From positions 335,979-399,978 of the forward strand of contig NZ_ML769303.1 in the NCBI RefSeq assembly GCF_009720385.1: a DNA stretch of 64,000 nucleotides, written 5' to 3'. The notes under the pieces are model-generated. The model did not search any database, was not told the DNA's origin, and saw only the letters and a list, made by a program, of their open reading frames with translations. The first letter of the stretch is position 1. Each line of letters begins with the position of its first letter. Below are positions 1 through 9,427 of the stretch, piece by piece. Position numbers and translations under genes: made by a program. This stretch comes from Catellatospora vulcania. GTDB taxonomy: Bacteria > Actinomycetota > Actinomycetes > Mycobacteriales > Micromonosporaceae.

Positions 1-179
1 CGCCGCTGCTCGGGCGTGTCGACCAGGAACAGGCCGCCGAACGACCAGAACGCCTGGCCGCCGAGCGACGCCTCGGGCTCCTGGTCGAGCAGGATGACGC
101 GCTTGCCGGCGTCGGCCAGCTCGGCGGTGGCGACGAGCCCGGCCAGCCCGGCTCCGACCACGATGACGTCTGCGTCCAC
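1..179 (-). CDS. FAD-binding dehydrogenase, N-terminal fragment
   Basis: Only the first 59 codons lie in the window; the gene runs off the left edge. The reading begins VDADVIVVGAGLAGL, a GxGxxG dinucleotide-binding fold, and then has an E/D-ending second strand (VILLDQEPE) followed by GGQAFWSFGGLF. That layout matches the FAD-dependent dehydrogenases often annotated as KstD-like or fumarate-reductase-type. The GTG start is supported by AGGAG nine bases upstream. The substrate cannot be told from this fragment. Confidence 0.75.
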   Translation of the reverse strand, partial: MDADVIVVGAGLAGLVATAELADAGKRVILLDQEPEASLGGQAFWSFGGLFLVDTPEQR

Positions 180-332
180 GCTGCCACTCTCCTGGATACA
201 CGGCGATGTGACCGGCAGCATAGCGAACGCGAAACTCTTTCGTTTAGCTCGCCACCCGCTCGCGGCGGGCTGCCGGATGATGACCCTCAACCCGGCAGGG
301 CCCCGCCGCGTATTGGGGAGCGGAGGTGGCGG

Positions 333-1910
333 ATGGACAGGTACGACGGTTTCCACGAGTTCGTGGTCGCCAGGGGCGGCGCGCTGTCGCGTACGGCGTT
401 CCTGCTGACCGGGGAGCACCACGCGGCGGAGGACCTCGTGCAGTCGGCGCTGGCCAAGGCGGCGAGCCGCTGGCGGCAGATCGTGGAGTACGGGCAGCCC
501 GAGGCGTACATCCGCCGCATCATGATCAATGAGCAGATCTCGTGGTGGCGCCGACGCCCGGCGCGGCCCGTGGCCGACCTGCCCGACCTGCCCGGTCCCG
601 ACGAGCCGCACCGGATCGTGGACCGGGTGGCGCTCGGCGAAGCGCTGGACACGCTCTCGCCCCGCCAGCGGGCGGTGGTCGTGCTCCGTTTCTACGAAGA
701 CCTGTCCGAGGCGGACACCGCAGCCGTGCTCGGCTGCTCGGTCGGCACCGTGAAGAGCCACACCCACCACGCGCTGGCCAACCTGCGGCGCGCCCTGCCG
801 CTGTATGCCGAGCAGGCCGGCCAGTACGCCGACGCGCCCGCCGCCCTGGTAGCGGCACGCCGACGCCGCTCCCGCCGGGCGGCCGTGGTGGCGCTGGCCA
901 TCGTGCCGCTGCTGCTGACTGCCCTCTGGTATGCCGTGCGCGACCCCGCCGACGTGCCGCCGCCCGCGACGGTGCCGCCGTCGGTGAGCCCGGTGTCGCT
1001 GCCCCGGCTGCGTCCGCGTCCGGAGCAGCCGACCAGCGTCGGCAACCTGCCTGCGGATCGTGGCATCGGCGGCGCGTCGCTGCTGCTGGCGGGATCCAGT
1101 CCGGGCCTGGTGCAACTGGTCGGCGGCGACGGCGGTCTCTACCACCACTTCGTGCCCGCCGAACAGCTCCTCAACGCCCCGGCTCTGTCGCCGGACGGCC
1201 GGTGGCTCACCTGGACGACCGCACAGGCGACGATGGTGCGCGACCTGACCGACACCACGGTGCGCGAGCTACCACCCTCGTCCGGCGCGCCGTTCTGGTC
1301 ACCCTCCGGCGGCTGGTTCCTCATCCCGGCCACGCCCACCCGGGGCGACCTGCTCTACCGCATGCCGGACTGGGCGGCTCACCCGCTCGCGCAGGCCGCA
1401 CCGGAGCACATGACCTGGGCCGTGCTGGACAGCGGGGAGCTGCTGCGCTCCGCTCGGGCGGTGAGCCCCACCGCCGCCGCGTTCGTGCTGGCAGAGCCGT
1501 TCACCGGCGCGGTCCGCCAGATCAGGGTGGACGCTGCCGGGCTGCTCGGTGCGGGCGAATCCATCACCGCCCCCGCTGCGGTCCTGCCGACGCGGATCGA
1601 CGTTCAGATCGGTGTCGGCGTGGCCGCCTTCCGGGTCGTCCGCGAGGAGCCGGTCGCCGGCACGTCCGTCGGGCAGTCCGTGATCGAATTCTCGACCGTG
1701 GACGGCCGGGTGCTGCGCCGCATCGACCTGGTGCCCGACATCGTCGCCTGGGTGCTCTGCTACCAGAGCGGTGATCTGCTGTGGACCGACGGCGTGAACC
1801 TGCGCCGCAGGCCGGCGGGTGCGGACCACGACGAGGTGGTGATGCCGCTCGACCCGAGCGCGGCAGTCCACCCGCCCGGCTGCCGGGAGGGCGGGCAGAT
1901 CGCGGCGTGA
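333..1910 (+). CDS. SigE-family ECF sigma factor with C-terminal membrane anchor and propeller-like domain (copy 1)
   Basis: 525 residues, about three times a normal SigE-type sigma. Region 2 lies at about residues 15-80 (AEDLVQSALAKA, YIRRIMINEQISWW) and region 4 at about 102-153 (LSPRQRAVVVLRFYEDLSEA, GCSVGTVKSHTHHALANLRR). A basic stretch and one membrane segment follow at about 183-202, then a Pro-rich linker and about 300 residues with TolB/WD-like SPDGRWLTW and WSPSGGWFLIP repeats. The outer part would face outside the membrane, so the sigma may be tethered and released or switched by an external signal; this is inference. No separate anti-sigma gene is adjacent. Start chosen at ATG after GGAGG. 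It is a close paralogue of the next gene. Confidence 0.85.
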   Translation: MDRYDGFHEFVVARGGALSRTAFLLTGEHHAAEDLVQSALAKAASRWRQIVEYGQPEAYIRRIMINEQISWWRRRPARPVADLPDLPGPDEPHRIVDRVALGEALDTLSPRQRAVVVLRFYEDLSEADTAAVLGCSVGTVKSHTHHALANLRRALPLYAEQAGQYADAPAALVAARRRRSRRAAVVALAIVPLLLTALWYAVRDPADVPPPATVPPSVSPVSLPRLRPRPEQPTSVGNLPADRGIGGASLLLAGSSPGLVQLVGGDGGLYHHFVPAEQLLNAPALSPDGRWLTWTTAQATMVRDLTDTTVRELPPSSGAPFWSPSGGWFLIPATPTRGDLLYRMPDWAAHPLAQAAPEHMTWAVLDSGELLRSARAVSPTAAAFVLAEPFTGAVRQIRVDAAGLLGAGESITAPAAVLPTRIDVQIGVGVAAFRVVREEPVAGTSVGQSVIEFSTVDGRVLRRIDLVPDIVAWVLCYQSGDLLWTDGVNLRRRPAGADHDEVVMPLDPSAAVHPPGCREGGQIAA

Positions 1911-2192
1911 TCTTGCATGGTTCGGGTTCGCCAGGCCGTACGCGGACCGGCCACGTCCCCGCAACCGCCGGGATGAGGTCGTCATCGCCCTCAGCGGCGA
2001 GCACGAGATCACCCACACAGGTTGCCTGCGCGCGGCTACCCGCCGGGGATGACCTGACGGAAACCGAGCCACCCGGTGGCACGGTGCGGCCGGTCGCTGC
2101 CGTGCCTGACGTCTCGTTGCCCGCCGCGGATTGCCGCACGGTGACCTCCAACCCGTGAAGGGCGCGCTGCGTCATGGGGACGGAGGTGGCGC

Positions 2193-3767
2193 ATGGACAG
2201 GTATGACGGGTTCCACGAGTTCGTCGTGGCGCGGGGCGGGGCGCTGTCGCGGACGGCTTTCCTGCTGACGGGGGAGCATCACGCGGCGGAGGATCTGGTC
2301 CAGTCCGCGCTGGCCAAGGCGGCGGTGCGGTGGCGCTGGCTGGTGGAGCACACGCAGCCGGAGGCGTACATCCGGCGCATCATGATCAACGAGCAGATCT
2401 CGTGGTGGCGCAAGCGGCCCGCACGCCCGGTCGCGCAGGTGCCCGAGCGGGCCGGTCCCGACGAGCCGGGCCGGGCTGTGGAGCGGATCGCGCTCGGGCG
2501 GGCCCTGGACACGCTCACCCCACGCCAGCGTGCGGTCATCGTGCTGCGTTTCTACGAGGATCTGTCCGAGGCGGACACCGCCGCGCTGATGGGCTGCTCC
2601 GTCGGCACCGTGAAGAGCCAGACCCACCTGGCGCTGGGTCACCTCCGGCGGGCGTTGCCGCTCTTCGCCGACCGGGCGGGGGAGTACGCCGATGCAGATG
2701 CCGCCCTGGCCCTGGCGCGACGCCGCCGGACCGGCCGGGCGGTCACCGCCGTGCTGGTGGCTGTGCCGATGCTGGTCGGCCTGCTCTGGTTCGCCTCGCG
2801 CGGCCCCGACACGGTGCCTCCTCCGGTGACCAGCACGCCATCTGGCATCCCGGCCCCGGTCAAGCCGTTACCCGCGCTGCCGTCCCGGCTCGATCCGAAC
2901 ACGCGGAGCGAGCCGCTGCCCGACGACCGCGGCCCCGGCCCGGCGGTGCTGCAGGTCCATGACGACCAGACATCGGCAGGGCCCCGGGCGTCGCTGGTCA
3001 TGGTCGACGGCCGCCACTACTCGGTTCCCGCGCCCGAATCGGGTTTCGTCAGCGCGCCCTCGCTGTCGCCGGACGGGCGCTGGCTCACCTGGTCGACGCG
3101 TACGGCGACGACGGTGCGCGACCTCACCGGCACGCAGATACGCGAGCTGCCCGCCACGCTGACCGCACCGCTCTGGTCGCCCGGCGGCGACTGGTTCCTG
3201 CTGCCGGCGCGGGCGGGCACCGGCGAGACGCTATATCACCTGCCTGACTGGACGGCCCGTGACCTTCCTGCCGTGCCATGGGACCGGGCGACCAAGGTCG
3301 TGCTGGACAGCGGCGAGCTGCTGCGGTCGGCAGGCAGCCCCACGACGACCTCCGTCCCGCTGGAGGTGGTGGACCCGTCGACGGGTGCCGTCCGCGCGAT
3401 CACCGTCGACGCGACCGGCCGGATCGAGACCGGTGAGTCGATGCGCAGCTGGTCAATCCTCGCCGCCCCCGGTGACACGGCCGGGGTCGAGGTGCTGGGC
3501 GCAGGTGGGTCGGCCGAGGTGACGGACGTGCTCCAGTTCTCGACGGTCGACGGCCTGGTGCTGCGCCGGATCTCGCTGCCGAAGCGTCACCTGGGGTTCC
3601 CGCTCTGCTTCCGGGGTACGGATCTGCTGTGGACGGACTTGGCGACCATCCGCCGGGCGCCCGCGCCAAAGGACCTCGAACTCCTGATGCAGCTCGACGA
3701 TCCGATGCACGTCGTGGAGCCCGCGGGATGCCGACGTTCCACGCAGCTCAGCTCGCTCGGTTCCTGA
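2193..3767 (+). CDS. SigE-family ECF sigma factor with C-terminal membrane anchor and propeller-like domain (copy 2)
   Basis: 524 residues with the same order of parts as the upstream gene: sigma region 2, region 4 (TPRQRAVIVLRFYEDLSEAD), basic stretch, membrane segment at about 181-203, Pro-rich linker, then an outer domain with LSPDGRWLTWSTR and WSPGGDWFLLPA. The first 44 residues are identical to copy 1, whereas the outer domains have clearly drifted apart. The leader (GGAGGTGGC before ATG) is also conserved. This points to a tandem duplication whose sensory half is changing while the sigma half is kept. The 282 bp between the copies show no other gene. Confidence 0.85.
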   Translation: MDRYDGFHEFVVARGGALSRTAFLLTGEHHAAEDLVQSALAKAAVRWRWLVEHTQPEAYIRRIMINEQISWWRKRPARPVAQVPERAGPDEPGRAVERIALGRALDTLTPRQRAVIVLRFYEDLSEADTAALMGCSVGTVKSQTHLALGHLRRALPLFADRAGEYADADAALALARRRRTGRAVTAVLVAVPMLVGLLWFASRGPDTVPPPVTSTPSGIPAPVKPLPALPSRLDPNTRSEPLPDDRGPGPAVLQVHDDQTSAGPRASLVMVDGRHYSVPAPESGFVSAPSLSPDGRWLTWSTRTATTVRDLTGTQIRELPATLTAPLWSPGGDWFLLPARAGTGETLYHLPDWTARDLPAVPWDRATKVVLDSGELLRSAGSPTTTSVPLEVVDPSTGAVRAITVDATGRIETGESMRSWSILAAPGDTAGVEVLGAGGSAEVTDVLQFSTVDGLVLRRISLPKRHLGFPLCFRGTDLLWTDLATIRRAPAPKDLELLMQLDDPMHVVEPAGCRRSTQLSSLGS

Positions 3768-3868
3768 CTCCGCCGGGCCGCCTTCCGCAACCGCGCGGGG
3801 CGGCCCGGCGGCGACCGGGTGGAGGTGCGTCCCCTCCTCGCTGAGCCGCGGCCTGCCAGAATGGCGGC

Positions 3869-4834
3869 ATGAGTGGATCTCTGCCGATCATCGACCTGTC
3901 CGCGGATCGCGCCGTCGTGGCGGCGGGGATCCGGGCGGCCTGCCGCGACAGCGGGTTCTTCTACCTGACCGGGCACGGCGTCCCGGACGAGCTGCTCAAG
4001 CGGCTCGACGCGGCGTCGCGGGAGTTCTTCGCGCTGCCCGAGGACGAGAAGACGGAGATCGCGATGGCCCGCGGCGGCCGGGCCTGGCGTGGCTTCTTCC
4101 CGGTCGGCGGCGAGCTGACCTCCGGGCGGCCGGACCTCAAGGAGGGTCTGTACTTCGGTGCGGAGCTGCCCGCCGACGATCCTCGGGTGCTGGCGGGGCT
4201 CCCGCTGCACGGCGCCAACCTGTATCCGCGTCAGGTGCCCGAGCTGGCCGCGGTGGTGCCGGCGTACCTGGCCGCGCTGACCGCGGTGGCGCAAGAGGTG
4301 ATGCGCGGCGTCGCGGTGAGCCTGGACCTGCCCGAGGACTACTTCGCGAGCGGGTACACCGCCGACCCGACGGTCCTGTTCCGGGTCTTCCACTACCCTC
4401 CGTCGCCGGCCGGGGACGACGGCTGGGGCGTCGGCGAGCACACCGACTACGGCCTGCTCACCCTGCTGGCCCAGGACGACAACGGCGGTCTTCAGGTGCG
4501 CACGCCCGGCGGCTGGGTCGACGCGCCGCCGGTGCCTGGCACGTTCGTCTGCAACATCGGCGACATGCTCGACCGGCTCACCGGCGGGTACTACCGCTCG
4601 ACCCCGCACCGGGTACGCAACGTCAGCGGCAACGAGCGGCTGTCGTTCCCGTTCTTCTTCGATCCGGACTTCTCGGCGGCGGTGCCGCCGCTGCCCGGCC
4701 GGGCGCGCGAGGGCGCGGACGGCCACCCCCGCTGGGACGGCCAGGACCTGCGCGTCTTCACCGGAACCTACGGCGACTACCTGCTCGGCAAGGTCGGGAA
4801 GGTGTTTCCCGAACTGCGCGGCGAGGTCCTGTGA
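3869..4834 (+). CDS. Isopenicillin N synthase-like 2-oxoglutarate/Fe(II) oxygenase
   Basis: 321 residues, normal family length. The N-terminal DIOX_N-type segment has [12 protein letters not shown]. The catalytic jelly roll has the iron triad H191-x-D193 (GEHTDYG) and H247 (STPHRVRN), and the 2-oxoglutarate-binding pair R257-x-S259 ([10 protein letters not shown]). These are all present, so the enzyme should be active. The family includes oxidases of small molecules, antibiotics and plant-hormone-like compounds; the substrate here is unknown. A weak CAGAAT hexamer lies six bases before ATG and there is no clear ribosome site, so it may be leaderless. Confidence 0.88.
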   Translation: MSGSLPIIDLSADRAVVAAGIRAACRDSGFFYLTGHGVPDELLKRLDAASREFFALPEDEKTEIAMARGGRAWRGFFPVGGELTSGRPDLKEGLYFGAELPADDPRVLAGLPLHGANLYPRQVPELAAVVPAYLAALTAVAQEVMRGVAVSLDLPEDYFASGYTADPTVLFRVFHYPPSPAGDDGWGVGEHTDYGLLTLLAQDDNGGLQVRTPGGWVDAPPVPGTFVCNIGDMLDRLTGGYYRSTPHRVRNVSGNERLSFPFFFDPDFSAAVPPLPGRAREGADGHPRWDGQDLRVFTGTYGDYLLGKVGKVFPELRGEVL

Positions 4835-4935
4835 CCGTCTCTTCGCCCAACGGTGGACATTCTGTTCACCATCAGGACAACCACCGTCCATCTCGGCGGG
4901 AAAGGGTCGGGTGATCGGCTCACCGACCGCTGGAG

Positions 4936-5289
4936 ATGACGTTGACCGCTCGGTTCGAGTTCTACGAGCGGGCGAGCGCCGGCGTCACCTGGCGGCTGCT
5001 GTCCAGCAACAACCGTGATCTCGGACGGTCGGGTGTGGGCTTCCCCGACGTCGACGCCTGCCTGCGCGCCGTGGACGAGGTGCGCGCCGCGGCGACCGAG
5101 GCCGAACCGGTGATCCACCGGGTGAGCCGGCTCGCCTGGGCGTGGCGGCTGGAGGCCGGGCCGAGTGCGGTCGCCGTCGCCAGCCGTGCCTACCAGCGCC
5201 GGGTGCAGGCCCAGACGGCCTGCGACCTCTTCCTCCGCCTGGCCGCCGAAGCCCCCGTCAACACCGACGTCCGCCAAACCCGCAACTGA
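4936..5289 (+). CDS. Small DUF1508 (YegP)-like protein
   Basis: 117 residues. The opening TARFEFYERASAGVTWRLLSSN, then SGVGFPDVDACLRAVDEV, resembles the DUF1508/YegP fold, in which an F-E-Y-strand pair is followed by a short helix. No enzyme motif is visible. The GGAG at 4932-4935 touches the ATG at 4936 but sits six bases before TTG 4942, so the true start may be the TTG. The function is unknown. Confidence 0.6.
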   Translation: MTLTARFEFYERASAGVTWRLLSSNNRDLGRSGVGFPDVDACLRAVDEVRAAATEAEPVIHRVSRLAWAWRLEAGPSAVAVASRAYQRRVQAQTACDLFLRLAAEAPVNTDVRQTRN

Positions 5290-5312
5290 CCCACCACCGG
5301 GGCTCCCACCTG

Positions 5313-5378
5313 CCGCAACTCTTAAAGAGTCGCGGCCACAGGCGCCCGCCGAAGCCGCAACTGTTTAAGAGTTGCGGC
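5313..5378. repeat. Pair of short GCAACT...AGTTGC hairpins
   Basis: Two related stem-loops sit side by side after the DUF1508-like gene. The first, at 5313-5335, pairs CCGCAACTCT with AGAGTCGCGG (one mismatch). The second, at 5354-5378, pairs GCCGCAACT with AGTTGCGGC around GTTTAAG. A degenerate relative with the same TTTAAGA core is at 25934-25956. They may end transcription between the converging genes. Confidence 0.6.
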
Positions 5379-5433
5379 AGGGGCGCGGCGTGGGCGCGGC
5401 GTGGGCGCGGCGTGGGCGCGGCAGGGGCGCGGC
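5379..5433. repeat. 11-bp tandem repeat, five units
   Basis: Three exact copies of GTGGGCGCGGC (5390-5422) are flanked by one AGGGGCGCGGC unit on each side. The array stops three bases before the arfB stop codon. It looks like simple slippage expansion in GC-rich spacer DNA. Confidence 0.85.
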
Positions 5434-5436
5434 GGG

Positions 5437-5874
5437 TCAGTCGTGGGAGCCGCGGCGGAGTTGTTTGATGGCGGAGCGGTGTTTTTTCGACTGCAGGCGG
5501 CGCTGTTTGGCGCCTTTGCTCATCTTGGTGGGGCGGCGGGGCGGCGGCGGGGGCGCGAGCGCGTCGCGCAGCAGGCCGGCGAGGCGTTCGCGGGCGGCCT
5601 CGCGGTTGGACAGCTGGGCGCGGTGTTCGCTGGCGGCGACGGTCAGCACGCCCGCGGTGAGCCGGTTGCCCAGCCGTTCGAGGATGCGCAGCCGGAGCTC
5701 GTCGGACAGGCTGTGGGAGCGCTCCACGTCGAATGACAGCTCCACCCGGCTGTCGGTGGTGTTGACTCCCTGCCCGCCCGGCCCGGAGCTACGCGAGAAG
5801 CGTTCACGCAGCTCGCTGTCCGGTATCACGAGCTCATCAGTGATCTTCAGGTCCTCGGCCACGGTGCTGCGCAC
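5437..5874 (-). CDS. arfB: Alternative ribosome-rescue factor ArfB (YaeJ-type peptidyl-tRNA hydrolase)
   Basis: 145 residues. It has the release-factor GGQ motif inside [18 protein letters not shown], and a basic C-terminal tail ([20 protein letters not shown]) of the kind that enters the empty mRNA channel of stalled ribosomes. There is no codon-recognition domain, which separates it from RF1 and RF2. Known role of the family: releasing nascent chains from non-stop ribosomes. The GTG at 5874 is used as start; a second in-frame GTG four codons later fits the GGAAGGGG ribosome site almost as well. Confidence 0.9.
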   Translation of the reverse strand: MRSTVAEDLKITDELVIPDSELRERFSRSSGPGGQGVNTTDSRVELSFDVERSHSLSDELRLRILERLGNRLTAGVLTVAASEHRAQLSNREAARERLAGLLRDALAPPPPPRRPTKMSKGAKQRRLQSKKHRSAIKQLRRGSHD

Positions 5875-6035
5875 CCCCTTCCGGTGTCTTTTCGTGCCCG
5901 CCGATCATGCCGTACGGAGAGCGCGTTCACGGCACGGTTTTCCGCACCGACCAGTCTAGCCATCGATGGCAGACGAAGTTGCTTAAGCGGTTTTCATGGT
6001 CCACGTCACAGGATCGTCACGAGAATGACCTCCTA

Positions 6036-6117
6036 TTGACACGTTGGGAGCGCACCCATACCGTGTGTGCACTTATCCGGTTCAGTAGACGCTTCGCTAT
6101 CTCTGGGAGCGCTCCAA
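6036..6117 (+). promoter_or_regulatory. Promoter of the mannan operon with two LacI-type operator palindromes
   Basis: A TTGACA (-35) at 6036-6041 and TACCGT (-10) at 6059-6064 are 17 bp apart. A half-matching palindrome, TGGGAGCGCACCCA, fills the spacer at 6045-6058. A better one, TGGGAGCGCTCCAA, with a perfect GGAGCGCTCC core, lies at 6104-6117. GGGAGCGCTCCC-like palindromes are the usual operators of LacI-family repressors in actinomycete sugar operons. No lacI-type gene is in the window, so the repressor must be encoded elsewhere. Confidence 0.75.
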
Positions 6118-6136
6118 GTTGTTTCGGAGGACGTAC

Positions 6137-7417
6137 ATGCGACTGCACAGGTCCGGCTGGGTCGTGGCGACCGCGCTGATCGCGGTCGGCGCGCTCACCC
6201 TCGCCGGTTGCAAGGGCGGTGACAGCGGCGAGCCGTCGAAGCCCGGCGGCCCGGTCGAGCTGAAGATCGCCTTCTGGGGCGATTTCGGCCTCGACGAGCT
6301 CAAGGCCAAATACGAGGCCGCCAACCCGAACGTGAAGATCGTCCTCAACTCGGGCGAGTACAACGCCCAGCACGAGGACCTGCAGAAGAAGCTGATCGCC
6401 GGCTCCGGCGCCCCGGACATCGCCGCGATCGACGAGGGCTTCATCGTCAGCTTCCGCAGCCAGGCAGACAAGTTCGTGAACCTGCTGGACAAGGGCGCCA
6501 GCAAGTACCAGGACAAGTACCTGGGCTGGAAGTGGAAGCAGTCGCTGTCGGCCGACGGCAAGACGCAGATCGGGCTCGGCACCGATGTCGGCGGCCTGGC
6601 CATGTGCTACCGCACCGACCTGTTCAAGGCCGCGGGCCTGCCGGTCGAGCGGGACAAGGTGTCCGCCCTGTGGCCGACCTGGGACGACTTCATCAAGACC
6701 GGCCAGGACTACACGGCCAAGTCGAAGAAGAAGTTCGTCGACAACGCCACCAACCTGTTCAACCCGATCCTGGGCCAGCAGCCGGTCGGCTTCTACGACG
6801 AGTCCGAGACGCTGAAGATGGACGGCGGCCCGAAGGCCGCGTTCGACCTCACGGTCAAGGCCGTCGGCGCCGGCCTGTCGGCCAACCTGCCGGCCTTCTC
6901 GCCCGAGTGGAACGCCGGCTTCGTCAAGGGTGACTTCGCGGTGCTGGCCTGCCCGGCGTGGATGCAGGGCCACATCAAGAACACCGCGCCGGACACCGCC
7001 GGCAAGTGGGACGTCGCGGCCATCCCGGGTGGCGGCGGCAACTGGGGCGGCTCGTTCCTGACCGTGCCGAAGCAGGGCAAGAACGTCGACGAGGCGTACA
7101 AGCTGCTGGAGTGGCTGGTGCAGCCGGAGCAGCAGATCGAGATCTTCAAGAAGGTCGGCAACCTGCCCTCGCAGCCGGCCCTCTACAAGGACCCCGCGAT
7201 CGCCGACTTCAAGAACCCGTTCTTCAGCGACGCCCCGGTCGGCCAGATCTTCAGCAAGACCGCCGAGGTGCTGACCCCGCAGTACCTGGGCAAGAAGAAC
7301 GGCCCGACCCGGGTCGCGGTCGAGAACGTCATCAACTCCGTCCAGGCCGGCACCACCAAGCCCGCCGACGCCTGGGCGCAAGCCGTGAAGGAAGCCGAGA
7401 AGGCCGCCAAGGCCTGA
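6137..7417 (+). CDS. Sugar ABC transporter substrate-binding lipoprotein (family 1 / MalE-like)
   Basis: 426 residues. The signal peptide ends in the lipobox LAGC (Cys about residue 25), so the protein is lipid-anchored outside the membrane. The start at ATG 6137 follows GGAGG; the earlier TTG at 6119 would put extra residues before a complete signal peptide. The body reads as a type I sugar-binding protein (VELKIAFWGDFG near the start, GTDVGGLAMCYRTDLF, WKWKQSLSADGK). Operon position before two permeases and a beta-mannosidase makes mannan oligosaccharides the likely ligand. This is inference from context. Confidence 0.9.
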   Translation: MRLHRSGWVVATALIAVGALTLAGCKGGDSGEPSKPGGPVELKIAFWGDFGLDELKAKYEAANPNVKIVLNSGEYNAQHEDLQKKLIAGSGAPDIAAIDEGFIVSFRSQADKFVNLLDKGASKYQDKYLGWKWKQSLSADGKTQIGLGTDVGGLAMCYRTDLFKAAGLPVERDKVSALWPTWDDFIKTGQDYTAKSKKKFVDNATNLFNPILGQQPVGFYDESETLKMDGGPKAAFDLTVKAVGAGLSANLPAFSPEWNAGFVKGDFAVLACPAWMQGHIKNTAPDTAGKWDVAAIPGGGGNWGGSFLTVPKQGKNVDEAYKLLEWLVQPEQQIEIFKKVGNLPSQPALYKDPAIADFKNPFFSDAPVGQIFSKTAEVLTPQYLGKKNGPTRVAVENVINSVQAGTTKPADAWAQAVKEAEKAAKA

Positions 7418-7565
7418 TCGCGCACGCGCGTTGCAGTGGGGATCAGAAGGGGTGGGCGTCTCCCTACGGCGTCCACCCCTTCGCCCGCCGCGACGGAACC
7501 TGGCCCGCCATGGCGCTCGCCACGTTCCGCATCATATCGACCATCCTCGGTAAACGGAGGTAATC

Positions 7566-8489
7566 GTGCGCGGGCTATCGCACCGGCTGCACCGATTCGA
7601 CGTGAAGCAGATGCCTTACGTCCTGATCGCACCGTTCTTCATCCTCTTCGCGATCTTCGGGTTGTTCCCGCTGATCTTCAACGGCGTGGTGGCCCTGCGC
7701 ACCTGGCGGCTGGACGACCCGGCCCAGGACGGCTGGGCCGGGCTGGCCAACTTCGAGAAACTGCTGACCGACGAGGACTTCTGGAACGCGCTCTACAACA
7801 CCTTCGGCATCTTCGTGCTGTCCACGGTGCCGCAGCTGTTCCTCGCCCTGTGTGTCGCGTTCCTGCTCAACCGCAGGCTGCGCGGGCAGACCTGGTTCCG
7901 GGTCAGCATGCTGCTGCCGTACATCACCCCGCTGACCGCGTCCACGCTGGTCTTCCTGGTGGTGTTCGGGCGCGACTACGGCGTGGCCAACTGGGTGCTG
8001 TCCGTCTTCGGCATGGACGACCCGATCGACTGGCGCGCGGGCAAGCTGCAGTCCTGGGTCGCCATCGCCACGATGGTCAACTGGAAGTGGATCGGCTACA
8101 ACGCGCTGCTGTACCTGTCGGCGATGCAGACCATCCCGCGTGACATCTACGAGGCGTCCGCGCTGGACGGCGCGACGTCGTGGAAGCAGCTGTGGCGGAT
8201 CACCGTGCCGATGATCCTGCCTGTCGTGATCTTCACGGTGGTGCTGTCCACCATCGGCGGCCTGCAGCTGTTCACCGAGCCGATGCTGCTCGACGCGAAC
8301 CCGGCCTCGGCCAGCGGCGGCTCCAACGGCGAGTGGCAGACCATCGCCCAGCTCATCTACAAGGTCGGCTGGAAGAACCTCAACCTGGGCTACGCCGCGG
8401 CGATGTCCTGGGCCCTGTTCCTGATCATCGTGGTCGTCGCGGTCGTCAACACCCTGGTGACCAACCGGCTCGGAGGAGGAAAGCGGTGA
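7566..8489 (+). CDS. Sugar ABC transporter permease (MalF-type)
   Basis: 307 residues with about six membrane segments. It has the EAA-type cytoplasmic loop that docks the ATPase (IYEASALDGATSWKQLWRIT). The GTG start follows ACGGAGG. Its stop codon overlaps the start of the next permease, so translation is coupled. No ATPase gene lies in this operon, as is usual where one shared MsiK-type ATPase serves many sugar importers. Confidence 0.92.
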   Translation: MRGLSHRLHRFDVKQMPYVLIAPFFILFAIFGLFPLIFNGVVALRTWRLDDPAQDGWAGLANFEKLLTDEDFWNALYNTFGIFVLSTVPQLFLALCVAFLLNRRLRGQTWFRVSMLLPYITPLTASTLVFLVVFGRDYGVANWVLSVFGMDDPIDWRAGKLQSWVAIATMVNWKWIGYNALLYLSAMQTIPRDIYEASALDGATSWKQLWRITVPMILPVVIFTVVLSTIGGLQLFTEPMLLDANPASASGGSNGEWQTIAQLIYKVGWKNLNLGYAAAMSWALFLIIVVVAVVNTLVTNRLGGGKR

Positions 8490-9427
8490 CCACCACCACC
8501 GACACCCACGTCGCGGCCCCGCCCGGCGCAGACCCCGGCCAGGCGCCGCGCCACAAGGTGAGGCCGTCCATGTCGGGCCGCGCGCCCCAGGACACCCCGG
8601 CCGGCAAGTGGACCTACATCCTGCTCGGGCTCACCTTCCTGCTGTCGATCTACCCGATCTACTGGATGTTCGTCATCGCGACGAGCACCGACGCGGCGCT
8701 GGCCGAGATCCCGCCGAAGTTCCTGCCGGGCGGCGAGTTCGCCAGGAACCTCGCCGAGGTCTTCTCGCTGCAGGACGTGTACTTCGCCGAGTCCCTGGTC
8801 AACAGTGTGATCGTGTCCACCGTGATCACGGTCTCGGTGCTGTTCTTCTGCTCGGTGGCCGGGTTCGCGTTCGCCAAGCTGCGCTTCCGGGGCAGCCGGA
8901 TTCTGATGGTGATGGTCATCCTCACCCTCACCGTGCCCAACCAGCTCGGCATCGTCGCCCTGTACATCCTGATGGGCTACCTGCCCGGTGAGGGCGGCTG
9001 GAACGGCAGCCTGCTCGCGGTCATCGTGCCCGGCCTGGTCAGCGCGTTCGGCGTGTTCTACATGCGGCAGTTCATCCTCGGCGCGGTGCCCGACGAGCTG
9101 ATCGAGTCGGGGCGCGTCGACGGCGCGACCACGATGCGCATCTACTGGAGCATCGTGCTGCCCGCAGTCCGGCCCGCGCTGGCCGTGCTGGGCCTGCTCA
9201 CCTTCGTCGGCAGCTGGAACGACTTCCAGTGGCCGCTGATCACGCTGGGCGGCACGGACTACCCGACCTCGATGGTCGCGTTGTTCGACCTGGCCAGCGG
9301 TAATTATGTGCTGTACCGGCGGGTGCTCGCCGGCGCGTTCGTGGCTACCGTGCCACTGATCATCTTGTTGTTCGTCGGGGGCAGGCAGATCGTCCGCGGC
9401 ATCATGGAGGGTGCGGTCAAATCGTGA
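8486..9427 (+). CDS. Sugar ABC transporter permease (MalG-type)
   Basis: 313 residues, starting at GTG 8486 inside the end of the previous gene with GGAGGAGGAAA upstream. About 45 hydrophilic residues come before six membrane segments. The EAA loop reads LIESGRVDGATTMRIYWSIV. With the upstream permease it forms the membrane channel of the importer. Its last codons overlap the beta-mannosidase start, so transport and breakdown are made together. Confidence 0.92.
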   Translation: MTTTTDTHVAAPPGADPGQAPRHKVRPSMSGRAPQDTPAGKWTYILLGLTFLLSIYPIYWMFVIATSTDAALAEIPPKFLPGGEFARNLAEVFSLQDVYFAESLVNSVIVSTVITVSVLFFCSVAGFAFAKLRFRGSRILMVMVILTLTVPNQLGIVALYILMGYLPGEGGWNGSLLAVIVPGLVSAFGVFYMRQFILGAVPDELIESGRVDGATTMRIYWSIVLPAVRPALAVLGLLTFVGSWNDFQWPLITLGGTDYPTSMVALFDLASGNYVLYRRVLAGAFVATVPLIILLFVGGRQIVRGIMEGAVKS

